DNA of 64,000 nt, taken from contig DAHUYL010000056.1 of the NCBI GenBank assembly GCA_027315255.1, forward strand, positions 47,831 through 111,830. The letters run 5' to 3'. This stretch comes from Solirubrobacterales bacterium (GTDB lineage: Bacteria > Actinomycetota > Thermoleophilia > Solirubrobacterales > Solirubrobacteraceae). The notes below the pieces were generated by a model that saw only the letters and a program-made list of their open reading frames with translations, ran no database searches and was not told where the DNA came from. This document shows, in pieces, positions 17,334-25,257 of this stretch (position 1 is its first letter; every line of letters starts with the position of its first letter). The position numbers were made by a program, and so were the translations under genes.

Positions 17334-17364
17334 ATTATACGCACCCTAGACAAAGGCTTGACAG
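17334..17364 (-). promoter_or_regulatory. MerR-type promoter of carH-like gene with 19-bp spacer
   Basis: On the minus strand CTGTCA (-35, 4 of 6 consensus bases) and TATAAT (-10, perfect) are separated by 19 bp, the long spacer typical of MerR-controlled promoters. TATAAT ends 6 nt before the GTG start, so the message is probably leaderless. Confidence 0.6.
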
Positions 17365-17487
17365 GGTGGGCCAAAGGCGGCGAGACGTCTACCGCCGGAA
17401 AGCGCCGCTCGACAGCGGTTCTCCGTCCCTGCCGCCGGGTCGGCGCGGCTTGTCGCCCGCTCAGTACGGCACGTCGTTACCTGCCGG

Positions 17488-17493
17488 TAGGCT
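17488..17493 (+). promoter_or_regulatory. -10 box of YihY/BrkB gene, leaderless type
   Basis: TAGGCT lies 8 nt before GTG 17502. The same hexamer precedes the genes starting at 48389 and near 62879. Confidence 0.45.
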
Positions 17494-17501
17494 CTCGGCT
17501 C

Positions 17502-18338
17502 GTGATGCGCGTACGGTTGGTCGCGAAGCGCTCCGTCGTGTCCTTCTACGACGACCAGGGAACGCACCACGCCGCGGCGCTCACCTACTACGCACTGATG
17601 TCACTGTTTCCGATGTTGCTTCTGGCAGTGTCGCTGCTGGGCGTGCTCGGCGGCTATCCGGCCACATACAACGCGATCGTCTCTCACTTGCACGGCGTCG
17701 TGCCGGCGGTCACATTGGCACCGCTCAAAGCAGCGGTGAAGGCGGCGGTGAAGAGCCGGGGCACCGCGGTGGTGGCCTTCCTCCTCGCGATCGTCACAGC
17801 TCTGTACGGGGGTACCGGTTACCTCGAAGCCGCGCGGCGCGCCCTCAACGTCGTGTTCGAGTCGAGGCACGGCCGGAGCTTCGTGCGCCGGAAGCTGACC
17901 GACGTGGCGTCGCTGCTCGTCTTGCTTGCGCTGATACTCGCGACACTCGTGCTGATGTTCGCCGGTGGCGGGATCGCGCATCACGTGCTCGGATCGGAGG
18001 TGTCGTCGGTGTGGCGGATCGCACGCTGGCCGGGGGCGTTCGCAAGCGCGCTGCTGGTGTTCTCGTTCATCTACTACGTCACGCCCGACGTGAACCACCG
18101 CGCATTCAGACGGATCGCGCCGGGAGCGCTCGTGGGAGTAGCGGTCTGGCTTGCGGCCTCGGCGGCGTTCTCCGCATACCTCGCCAACTTCAAGAGCTTC
18201 AACGTGACCTACGGCTCGTTCGCCGCGGCGATCATCCTGCTCGTCTGGCTGTGGCTCACCAACATCGCGCTGCTGTTCGGTGCTGAGATCAACGCCGAGA
18301 TAGCGCGCGCGCAGGAAGTCGCGAAGGAGCCGGCGTAA
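17502..18338 (+). CDS. YihY/BrkB-family inner-membrane protein
   Basis: From GTG 17502 (or ATG 17505) the protein has about 278 residues with six hydrophobic segments. It shows the family hallmarks SFYDDQGTHHAAALTYYALMSLFPMLL near the N-terminus (seen as SFYDDQG and AALTYYALMSLFP), VTALYGGTGYLEAARRALN, YYVTPDVNH, and the C-terminal GSFAAAIILLVWLWLTN followed by LFGAEINAEIAR. The family was misnamed ribonuclease BN; its true role is unclear. The ORF start at 17358 adds 48 implausible residues. It is divergent from the CarH-like gene. Confidence 0.92.
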   Translation: MMRVRLVAKRSVVSFYDDQGTHHAAALTYYALMSLFPMLLLAVSLLGVLGGYPATYNAIVSHLHGVVPAVTLAPLKAAVKAAVKSRGTAVVAFLLAIVTALYGGTGYLEAARRALNVVFESRHGRSFVRRKLTDVASLLVLLALILATLVLMFAGGGIAHHVLGSEVSSVWRIARWPGAFASALLVFSFIYYVTPDVNHRAFRRIAPGALVGVAVWLAASAAFSAYLANFKSFNVTYGSFAAAIILLVWLWLTNIALLFGAEINAEIARAQEVAKEPA

Positions 18339-18470
18339 CGCGGGAGGCGCAGCCTGTCGACAGCACGCCGAGCCGACGTCACATACCCGTGCGCGCCGCA
18401 TGTGCGCGATGTACGCGCGGGCCTGCCCCAGCACCCCTGATCCCAGCCCTCCGGTCTGAGCCCAGCGACG

Positions 18471-18788
18471 TCAAGCATCGCCCTCTCTGCCGTAGCGAAG
18501 GTGTGCATCCTCCACCAGCTTGACCATCTGCCAGTAGGCGATCAGGTCCCGCTCCGCGTCCGTCGCGTTGGCGAAGAACCGGCGGGCGATCATCAGCTCA
18601 CCCCGATCCGGCCCTGCTTCCTGCTCGGCAATCCAGGCGCGCTCGATCCGCCTCTGGGCGATCAAGCCGATCGCCGATTCGATCTCCGAGCCGGTGCAGT
18701 CGCCGAGCCGCTTGAACACGCCGCGACTCGTCTCGAGCTGCTCTTCTGGATCGACCTCACCCATCGTCACACGATCCTCCGCACTCAT
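18471..18788 (-). CDS. Hypothetical soluble protein
   Basis: From ATG 18788 (MSAEDRVTMGEVDPEEQLETS) the protein has 105 residues, mostly helical and charged, without signal peptide or membrane segment. Aromatic and hydrophobic spacing (LIAYWQMVKLVEDAHLRYG) looks coding. The start at 18875 would add an Arg/Ser-rich stretch unlike the rest. I do not recognise a family. It converges on the YihY gene with a 132-bp gap that holds nothing clear. Confidence 0.55.
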   Translation of the reverse strand: MSAEDRVTMGEVDPEEQLETSRGVFKRLGDCTGSEIESAIGLIAQRRIERAWIAEQEAGPDRGELMIARRFFANATDAERDLIAYWQMVKLVEDAHLRYGREGDA

Positions 18789-18886
18789 AGCGATTCGACG
18801 AACCAGCCGCCCGGACCACCACACCGTATCCGGAGAGCGCGACCGGCCGCGTCCGCCAGAGAGCAGCGTCGTCAATCACCCCGGAC

Positions 18887-19230
18887 AGGCCGCGACGCCC
18901 CACGCGTACAGCTGGAACCACAGAGGTGCGGACTCGGAGGAGGCCGTCAGGCGCGCTCAGGCCGCCGGATGCAGCGCGCTGCTACCCAGCGTCGACACGG
19001 CTGTGCGCTCCAAGCGCGAACGCGAGAAGCGCTCGGGGCTCGAGCTGCCACTCCCGGAGTTGAAGGTGAGCGCCCTCCTCGACGGGGGCGCGCGCACCTG
19101 TACGGCCTCGCCGCTGCGGGCGAGGCGGGGGTGCGCCACTGCGTCGAGATCCTCGCCGAGGAGGTCCGGATGGCGATTCGGCTGTGCGGCGCCAGCACGT
19201 CGAGGGCTGCGCCGAACGGCCTGATCTTGC
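18887..19230 (+). pseudogene. Decayed FMN-dependent alpha-hydroxy-acid oxidase/dehydrogenase
   Basis: One plus frame reads HAYSWNHRGADSEEAVRRAQAAGCSALLPSVDTAV (seen as successive family blocks), matching the family pattern QLY..RD....LVRRAEAAGC.ALVVTVDTPV, followed by RREREKR-like SKREREKRSGLELPL. It jumps directly to VSALLDGGAR, the late DGGvRrG block, so about 100 residues are missing. From 19095 similarity continues in another frame: HLYGLAAAGEAGVRHCVEILAEEVRMAIRLCG, the family C-terminus after GRP. An internal deletion plus frameshift and no start codon mark it as a pseudogene. Intact relatives oxidise lactate or glycolate. Confidence 0.8.
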
Positions 19231-19251
19231 TCAGTCGGGTCGTGAGGAAGT

Positions 19252-19343
19252 TGCGGGGGTCACTGCCCCGCCACCTCGCGCAGAAGCAGGCAACGGCACC
19301 GGCCCCGAGCCCACTGCGCAAGGTGGCGGGAAGTGATCCCGCA
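19252..19343. repeat. Long imperfect inverted repeat after glnN-type gene
   Basis: A 32-nt arm (19252-19283) and a 30-nt arm (19314-19343) match as complements with about 27 paired positions and two one-base gaps, around a 30-nt loop. Each arm is itself a small hairpin (for example GCGGGA/TCCCGC at 19326-19342). The right arm lies 14 bp past the stop of the glutamine synthetase gene read leftwards and can act as its terminator. Confidence 0.65.
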
Positions 19344-19357
19344 CCGGACTGCCCGAC

Positions 19358-21511
19358 CTACTTGATGAACAGCATCTCCGAATACTTGGGCAGCGGCCAC
19401 AGATCGTCGGCGACGACCTTCTCGAGCTTGTCCGCGACCTCGCGCACCGCCGCCATCGCCGGCAGCACGACGTCGTGCATGTACTTCGCCTCGGCGAGGA
19501 TGTTCTCGTGCTCGTGGTTCTCGGCCAGGTTGGCCGACTCGAGCGCGCGCAGCGCGTCGACCAGCTGGTCGATCAGCTCCTTCGTCTCCGACGCCAGCTC
19601 CGGCAGCTGCGCGGCGAGCAGCTCTCCCAGGTAGCGCGCCGCCGCCGGCACCAGCATCGTACGGGCGATCGTCGCGGCCGTCTCGGCCTCGATGTTGACC
19701 TTCGTCGCGTACTGCTCGGCGAACACGTCGTACCGGGCATGCAGCTCGCGCTCGGACAGGACCGCGTAGTTGGAGAACAGCGACACGGTCTCGTCGCTGA
19801 TCAGGTACGGCAGCGCGTCCGGCGTCGACCGGAGGTTCAGCAGCCCGCGACGCTCGGCCTCGGCGTGCCACTCCTCGGCGTAGTTGTCGCCGCCGAACAC
19901 GACCCGCTTGTTGGCCGCGTAGCTGCGCTGCAGGATCGGGCGCAGCGCCTCCTCGAGCTCCTTGCCGGTGCCGAGCGCGTCCTCGAGCTCCTCGGACAGG
20001 TAGTCGATCGCCTCGGCGACGATCGTGTTCAGCACCGTGTTCGGGAGCGACAGCGACATGCTCGAGCCGAGCGCGCGGAACTCGAACTTGTTGCCGGTGA
20101 ACGCGAACGGGCTCGTGCGGTTGCGGTCGCCGCCGTGCATCGGCAGCGGCGGCAGCACCGGCGTTCCGAGGCCCAGGAACGACTCCGGGGTCGATTCGCC
20201 CGCCTCGCCGCGCTCGATCGCGCCGAACACCTTCTCGAGCTCGGCCCCGAGGAAGACCGAGATGATCGCGGGCGGGGCTTCGTTGGCCCCCAGACGATGG
20301 TCCTGACCGGGCGAGGCGATCGATGCCCGCAGCAACCCCTGGTGCTTGTTGACCGCCTGCATCACGGCCGTACAGAAGAACAGGAACTGGAGGTTGTCGT
20401 GCGGCGTGTCGCCCGGCTCGAGCAGGTTCTCGCCGTCGTCGGTGCCCATCGACCAGTTGTTGTGCTTGCCGGAGCCGTTGACGCCCGCGAACGGCTTCTC
20501 GTGCAGCAGGCAGACGAGGCCGTAGCGGCGGGCGATGTTCTGCATGATCTGCATCGTCAGCTGCTGGTGGTCCGAGCCGACGTTCGAGTTCTCGAAGATC
20601 GGCGCGACCTCGTACTGGTTCGGCGCGACCTCGTTGTGGCGGGTCTTGATCGGGATCCCGAGCTTCGCCAGCTCACGCTCGGTCTCGAGCATGCACGCCA
20701 GGATCCGCTCGGGGATCGAGCCGAAGTAGTGGTCGTCGAGCTCGTGGCCCTTCGCCGGCTTGGCGCCGAACAGCGTCCGGCCGCAGGTGATCAGGTCGGG
20801 GCGCTCGAAGTAGTACTGCTGGTCGATCAGGAAGTACTCCTGTTCGGGGCCGACGGTCGTGAACACGCGCTTGGCCGAGGTGTTGCCGAACAGCTGCAAC
20901 GCCCGCATCGCCGACTTCGACAGCGCGTCCATCGAGCGCAGCAGCGGGATCTTGTGGTCGAGCGCCTCGCCCGTCCACGACGCGAACGCGGTCGGGATGC
21001 AGAGCAGCGCGCCGTTCGGGTTCTCGAGGATGAACGCCGGCGAGGTCGGGTCCCAGGCGGTGTAGCCGCGCGCCTCGAAGGTCGCGCGAATTCCGCCGGT
21101 CGGGAACGAGGAGGCATCCGGCTCGCCCTGGATCAGCTCCTTGCCTGAGAACGAAGCGAGCGCCGTCCCCTCGCCGGTCGGGCTGAAGAAGCTGTCGTGC
21201 TTCTCGGCCGTCAGCCCGGTCAGCGGCTGGAACATGTGCGTGTAGTGGGTCGCGCCCTTCTCGAGCGCCCACTCCTTCATCGCGAGTGCGACCGCGTCGG
21301 CCAGCGACGTGTCGAGCGCCTCGCCCTTGGCGAGCGTCTGAGAGAGCCTCTGGTAGACGTCCTTCGGCAGCCGCTGGCGCTGGACGACGGGGCTGAACAC
21401 GTTCTCACCGAAGATCTGGTTGTCGGCTGACGTCAGGTCCGCGGTGCCGATGGCACCGCCATTCGGGGTCCACTGCGCGGCGAGCACGTTCTGCTGGCGA
21501 ATTCGGGGCAT
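19358..21511 (-). CDS. glnN: Type III glutamine synthetase
   Basis: From ATG 21511 ([14 protein letters not shown]) the protein has 717 residues, the length of GSIII and far longer than GSI (about 470). It converts glutamate, ammonia and ATP to glutamine. GSIII features include [19 protein letters not shown] (split by family blocks), [22 protein letters not shown] (metal-binding Glu), [25 protein letters not shown] (catalytic loop) and a long helical C-terminus. AGGAAGGAAC precedes the start. The ORF start at 21877 reads into non-coding DNA. Whether it is the main or a nitrogen-starvation enzyme is not visible here. Confidence 0.95.
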   Translation of the reverse strand: MPRIRQQNVLAAQWTPNGGAIGTADLTSADNQIFGENVFSPVVQRQRLPKDVYQRLSQTLAKGEALDTSLADAVALAMKEWALEKGATHYTHMFQPLTGLTAEKHDSFFSPTGEGTALASFSGKELIQGEPDASSFPTGGIRATFEARGYTAWDPTSPAFILENPNGALLCIPTAFASWTGEALDHKIPLLRSMDALSKSAMRALQLFGNTSAKRVFTTVGPEQEYFLIDQQYYFERPDLITCGRTLFGAKPAKGHELDDHYFGSIPERILACMLETERELAKLGIPIKTRHNEVAPNQYEVAPIFENSNVGSDHQQLTMQIMQNIARRYGLVCLLHEKPFAGVNGSGKHNNWSMGTDDGENLLEPGDTPHDNLQFLFFCTAVMQAVNKHQGLLRASIASPGQDHRLGANEAPPAIISVFLGAELEKVFGAIERGEAGESTPESFLGLGTPVLPPLPMHGGDRNRTSPFAFTGNKFEFRALGSSMSLSLPNTVLNTIVAEAIDYLSEELEDALGTGKELEEALRPILQRSYAANKRVVFGGDNYAEEWHAEAERRGLLNLRSTPDALPYLISDETVSLFSNYAVLSERELHARYDVFAEQYATKVNIEAETAATIARTMLVPAAARYLGELLAAQLPELASETKELIDQLVDALRALESANLAENHEHENILAEAKYMHDVVLPAMAAVREVADKLEKVVADDLWPLPKYSEMLFIK

Positions 21512-21896
21512 GCGGTGTTCTTGTTCCTTCCTGTCCGCGCCTCGGGCGGTAGAGGCACGCATGGGCGATCCGGCCCGACCTGGAGGCCGAGCGGCCGCCA
21601 GATTATGCGACCTTCGCCTGGCCGTCACTATCCCGATGGCCAATCCCCCTCGGACGGCCTTCGCCAGACGGCCAGCGCCCGGGATCGGAGCGCACACCCC
21701 TCCGGCCCCGCCGGCACCACGTCGGCCCCGGGAGGCTGTCGCAGACTCCATGCCGGTCGGTGCCGAGCGCATGATGCGGTAGGCGCTCAGCCCGGCTCGG
21801 ATGCAGGCTCTGGTCGTGGAGACAAGTTCTCGTATCCAAGTGCGGCGGCAGGCCGCCGGCACGGCGACTCGCACCACGAACCGGCACGCGCCTGCG
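21512..21896. other. Intergenic region upstream of glnN-type gene
   Basis: This 385-bp gap holds no convincing ORF. On the minus strand a CATAAT near 21600 with AGTGAC 16 bp upstream is a weak promoter candidate for the glutamine synthetase gene. I see no operator or riboswitch-like structure that I can defend. Confidence 0.4.
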
Positions 21897-22655
21897 TCAG
21901 CCGGAATAGACGACCTGACCGCTCCCGGTCACGTGCGGCGTCGGCGCCCGGCTCGAGATCGTCACCGCGAAGCTCCCGCGCAGCGGCCGCCCGCCGGGTC
22001 CGACGAGCTGAGCGCCCGGCCCCGTCAGGGCACTCGCGACGACGAACCCGACCTTGTATCCCCCCGGCCGCACCGCGGTCACGTGCCAGGTGAACGTGGC
22101 GGTCGCGCCCCGCGCCAGGCGCCCCAGCGCCCACGTGTTGGCGTCGGCGGTCGCCGCGGCGCCGAGCCCGCCCTGGCGGCAGCTGTAAGCGCAGGCTCCC
22201 GGCGCCCGGTCGATCACCCACACCGGTCGCGAGCGGCCGGCGAGGATCGGACCACCGGGCGGCGAGGCCGCGATCAGGGTGCCCAGCGGCTGCGCCGCCG
22301 TCCCGTAGCGCGGATTCACGAGCGTCACGGCGATGTCGGGGATCGGCCGCGTCCCGGAGTTGCGCACGGCGATCTCGAGCTTCGTCTGCTGCGCGAGTCG
22401 CTGCCGAGGCGGGAAGGACGCCCTCATCAGCTCAACGCGCAACCCGTCGCCACCGCCACGGCGACCGTGACCGCGCGCGGGGTCCCGTCGAGCAGCGCCC
22501 ACGGCGGTGCCGCAGGCCGCCACCCCGCCGGCGACCCCGAGGATGCCGATTGCGGCGGCCACCCGGGCCGCCGCAACACTGCAAATGGGTCTCGACCCTG
22601 TCAAAGAGGCGCTCGAATCTACCAGGGCCCGGCTGCCGCGAGCGTAGCTTCGCAA
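21897..22655 (-). CDS. Putative lipoprotein with beta-sandwich (CARDB/DUF11-like) domain
   Basis: The ORF gives up to 252 residues. A hydrophobic stretch [16 protein letters not shown] ends in a lipobox-like VAAC, suggesting a lipoprotein exported to the cell surface. A region with [22 protein letters not shown] and [25 protein letters not shown] looks like a CARDB/DUF11-type adhesion or scaffold domain. The track start is TTG 22655; TTG near 22604 or a later GTG are alternatives, and no ribosome site decides. It is divergent from the lipid-transport operon, 39 bp away. No function is assigned. Confidence 0.6.
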   Translation of the reverse strand: MRSYARGSRALVDSSASLTGSRPICSVAAARVAAAIGILGVAGGVAACGTAVGAARRDPARGHGRRGGGDGLRVELMRASFPPRQRLAQQTKLEIAVRNSGTRPIPDIAVTLVNPRYGTAAQPLGTLIAASPPGGPILAGRSRPVWVIDRAPGACAYSCRQGGLGAAATADANTWALGRLARGATATFTWHVTAVRPGGYKVGFVVASALTGPGAQLVGPGGRPLRGSFAVTISSRAPTPHVTGSGQVVYSG

Positions 22656-22694
22656 ACGTAGCCTTCACATGTGTAGGCTTCGCGGAATCCGCGC

Positions 22695-23534
22695 GTGGAG
22701 CTCGCCGAGGGAGGCGTCGAACCCGTGATCAGAGCAGCCGTCGACCGAGCGCTGCAGCCCAGCAGGAATGCGCTCGAAGAGGCGGGGAACATGATGATCC
22801 TGACCGGCCGGACGATCGTCTCGGCGATCCGCCCGCCGTACCCGTACGGGCCCGAGTTCGTCGGTCAGTTCATGTTCGCGCTGCGGCTCTGCTGGCTGCC
22901 GCTGGCGATCTCGACGGTCGCGTTCGGGTACGAGGCGCCGGGGCTGCAGGCGATCAACTTCCTGGTGCTGTTCGGGGCGCCCGACCGGCTGGGCGGGTTC
23001 TTCGTGCTCGCGTCGATCCGCGAGTTCGCGCCGTTCGTCGACGCGATCGTGCTCGCCGGGGTGGCGGGCACGGCGATCACCGCCGATCTCGGCGCGCGCA
23101 AGATCCGCGAGGAGCTCGACGCGCTCGAGGTGCTCGGTGTCGACCCGATCAAGAACCTGGTCGTCCCCCGGTTCGTCGCGTTGATGCTGGTCACCGGGCT
23201 GTTCGACGTCTACGCGCTGCTGCTCGGCGTGCTCGGCGGCGTGATCGCGACGCTCGTCAACAACGAGCCGCTCGGGCCGTTCTGGGCGACCTTCTTCAAC
23301 AACGCGTCGACCACCGACCTGTGGGGCTCGGTCGTGAAGACGACGATGTTCGGCGCGATCATCGCGATTGTCTGCTGCTACAAGGGGATGACCGCCTCCG
23401 GCGGCGCCGAGGGCGTGGGGCGCGCGGTCAACCAGGCGGTCGTGATCGCGTTTCTTGCGATCTTCGCGTTCAACTACGTGTTCACCCAGGTGCTGCTGGC
23501 GACCCACCCGCAGCTGACGACGATCGCCCGATGA
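22695..23534 (+). CDS. MlaE/YrbE-family ABC permease, first copy
   Basis: A 279-residue membrane protein of the MlaE (YrbE1A) family, with family blocks EFVGQFMFALRLCWLPL, FGAPDRLGGFFVLASIREFAPF, GVAGTAITADLGARKIREELDALEVLGVDP (central EQ-loop-like cytoplasmic loop), NLVVPRFVALML and a C-terminal FNYVFTQ. Such permeases pair with a second MlaE and a Mkl-type ATPase to move lipids. Start GTG 22695 follows the track; GTG 22725 with GAGGGAGG upstream is equally possible. TAGGCT at 22674 could be the -10. The next permease overlaps by 4 bp. Confidence 0.93.
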   Translation: MELAEGGVEPVIRAAVDRALQPSRNALEEAGNMMILTGRTIVSAIRPPYPYGPEFVGQFMFALRLCWLPLAISTVAFGYEAPGLQAINFLVLFGAPDRLGGFFVLASIREFAPFVDAIVLAGVAGTAITADLGARKIREELDALEVLGVDPIKNLVVPRFVALMLVTGLFDVYALLLGVLGGVIATLVNNEPLGPFWATFFNNASTTDLWGSVVKTTMFGAIIAIVCCYKGMTASGGAEGVGRAVNQAVVIAFLAIFAFNYVFTQVLLATHPQLTTIAR

Positions 23535-24328
23535 ACGAGCTCGTCGAGGTCCCGCGCGACTGGCTCGACTCGATGGGCGACGTCGTCCGCTTCGGCGCGC
23601 GCGTCGTCGGGCGCGTGGCGGGGCTGCAGGTGCTCCGCTACACCGGCGAGACGCTGCGCCAGGCCGGGATCCTGATCGTCTCCTCGACGCTCGTGATCTG
23701 GGGCCTCGTGTTCATCATCGGCCTGCAGTGCGGGATCGAGGGCGCGTACTTCAACCAGTCGGTCGGCACGCCGGCGTATTCGGGGGTGTTCGCCGCCTGG
23801 TGCGATCTGCGCGAGCTGGTGCCGCTCTGCTTCGGTTACATGATGGCCGCCAAGGTCGGCACCGGGATCGTCGCCGAGCTCGGCTCGATGCGGATCTCGG
23901 ACGAGATCGACGCGCTCGAGGTGATGGGGATCAGCGGGATCACGTTCCTGTGCGCGACCCGCCTGCTGGCGGCGCTGGTGGTGCTCCCGTTCGTGTACCT
24001 GTGCTCGATCGGCGCCGGCTTCCTCGCCAGCTACCTGGCCGTCGTCCAGCAGATCGGCGACGTCTCCTCGGGCGGCTTCTTCCTGATCTTCTGGCAGTTC
24101 CAGAACCCGCCCGACGTGCTGTTCAGCCTGATCAAGGCGATGGCGATGGCGGTGCTCGTCGTACTCGTCGGCTGCTATTACGGGTACAACGCGAGTGGTG
24201 GTCCGGTCGGAGTCGGAACCGCGACGGCGAAATCGATGGTCATCAACATCGTCGGCGTCCATTTGATCAGCATGCTCGGCACCCAGATCTTCTGGGGCAA
24301 CAATCCGCGGGCGCCGATCGGCGGCTAG
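23531..24328 (+). CDS. MlaE/YrbE-family ABC permease, second copy
   Basis: From ATG 23531 the protein has 265 residues and corresponds to YrbE1B. Family blocks include LRYTGETLRQAGILIVSSTLVIW, LCFGYMMAAKVGTGIVAELGSMRISDEIDALEVMGI and SIGAGFLASYLAVV. Its start overlaps the stop of the first permease (ATGA). The two would form the heterodimeric membrane core of a lipid transporter. Confidence 0.93.
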   Translation: MNELVEVPRDWLDSMGDVVRFGARVVGRVAGLQVLRYTGETLRQAGILIVSSTLVIWGLVFIIGLQCGIEGAYFNQSVGTPAYSGVFAAWCDLRELVPLCFGYMMAAKVGTGIVAELGSMRISDEIDALEVMGISGITFLCATRLLAALVVLPFVYLCSIGAGFLASYLAVVQQIGDVSSGGFFLIFWQFQNPPDVLFSLIKAMAMAVLVVLVGCYYGYNASGGPVGVGTATAKSMVINIVGVHLISMLGTQIFWGNNPRAPIGG

Positions 24329-24332
24329 CCCG

Positions 24333-25250
24333 ATGCGGCGATCGTTGTTCGGGGGGAGGGGGATGGAGGGAGCCACCGACGAGCTCGACTCGCGCAACCG
24401 CGCCGGCTCGGTGCTCGGCTCGTCGACGACGAGCGACGGCGACTCCGTTCGGCCGTCCGGCCGCCCCGACGCGATCCGGTTCGTCGGCGTCCACAAGTCG
24501 TTCGGGCGCAACAAGATCCTCGCGGGCCTCGACATGGGGCTGCCGGAGGGGATGGTGTCGATGATCCTCGGGCCGTCCGGCACCGGCAAGTCGGTCTGCA
24601 TCAAGCACATGGTCGGGTTGCTGTACCCCGACTCGGGCGACGTGCTCGTGCACGGTCACTCGGTCCCGAACATGCCCGATCGCGAGCTGTTCGAGATGCG
24701 CAAGAAGTTCGGCCTGCTGTTCCAGGACGGCGCGCTGTTCGGCTCGATGAACCTGTACGACAACGTCGCGTTCCCGCTGCGCCAGCACACCGAGAAGGGC
24801 GAGGACGAGATCGAGCACATCGTCATGCGGCGGCTGACCGAGGTCGGCCTCGCGAACGCGCGCGAGAAGATGCCCAACGAGCTCTCAGGCGGGATGCGCA
24901 AGCGCGCGGGGTTCGCTCGCGCACTCGTGCTCGAGCCCGACATCGTGCTGTTCGACGAGCCCGATTCGGGGCTCGACCCGGTCCGCACGGCGCTGCTCGG
25001 CGAGCTGATCCGGCAGATCCACGCCGAGATGCTCGCCGAGGCGCAGGCCGCGGGCAAGACGCGCATGCCGACCTTCGCGGTCGTCACGCACGACGTGATG
25101 AGCGCCCGTCGCGTGGCCGACTACATCAACGTCCTGTGGCGCGGGAGGATCGTCGGCGCCGGCCCGGCCGAGGTGATGCTGAGCTCCGAGGACCCGTTCA
25201 TCCATCAGTTCCTGACCGGCGACGCCGACGGGCCGCTGGCGATGGACTAG
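24333..25250 (+). CDS. Mkl/MlaF-type ABC ATPase
   Basis: A 305-residue cytoplasmic ATPase. Walker A is GPSGTGKSVC, the Q-loop lies in GLLFQDGALFGSM, the signature is LSGGMRKRAGFARAL, and Walker B is IVLFDEPDSGLDPV with a later H-loop in VVTHDV. The FQDGALF and DSGLDPVR forms are typical of MlaF/Mkl. The first 45 residues are poorly conserved; ATG 24363 is an alternative start. It follows the second permease by 4 bp and would power the MlaE pair. Confidence 0.93.
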   Translation: MRRSLFGGRGMEGATDELDSRNRAGSVLGSSTTSDGDSVRPSGRPDAIRFVGVHKSFGRNKILAGLDMGLPEGMVSMILGPSGTGKSVCIKHMVGLLYPDSGDVLVHGHSVPNMPDRELFEMRKKFGLLFQDGALFGSMNLYDNVAFPLRQHTEKGEDEIEHIVMRRLTEVGLANAREKMPNELSGGMRKRAGFARALVLEPDIVLFDEPDSGLDPVRTALLGELIRQIHAEMLAEAQAAGKTRMPTFAVVTHDVMSARRVADYINVLWRGRIVGAGPAEVMLSSEDPFIHQFLTGDADGPLAMD

Positions 25251-25257
25251 CTGACCC

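Noticed and set aside
17358-17363. TTGACA on the plus strand as -35 of the YihY gene
   Set aside because: No -10 hexamer lies 16-19 bp downstream; the better explanation is the minus-strand CTGTCA/TATAAT promoter of the CarH-like gene overlapping it.
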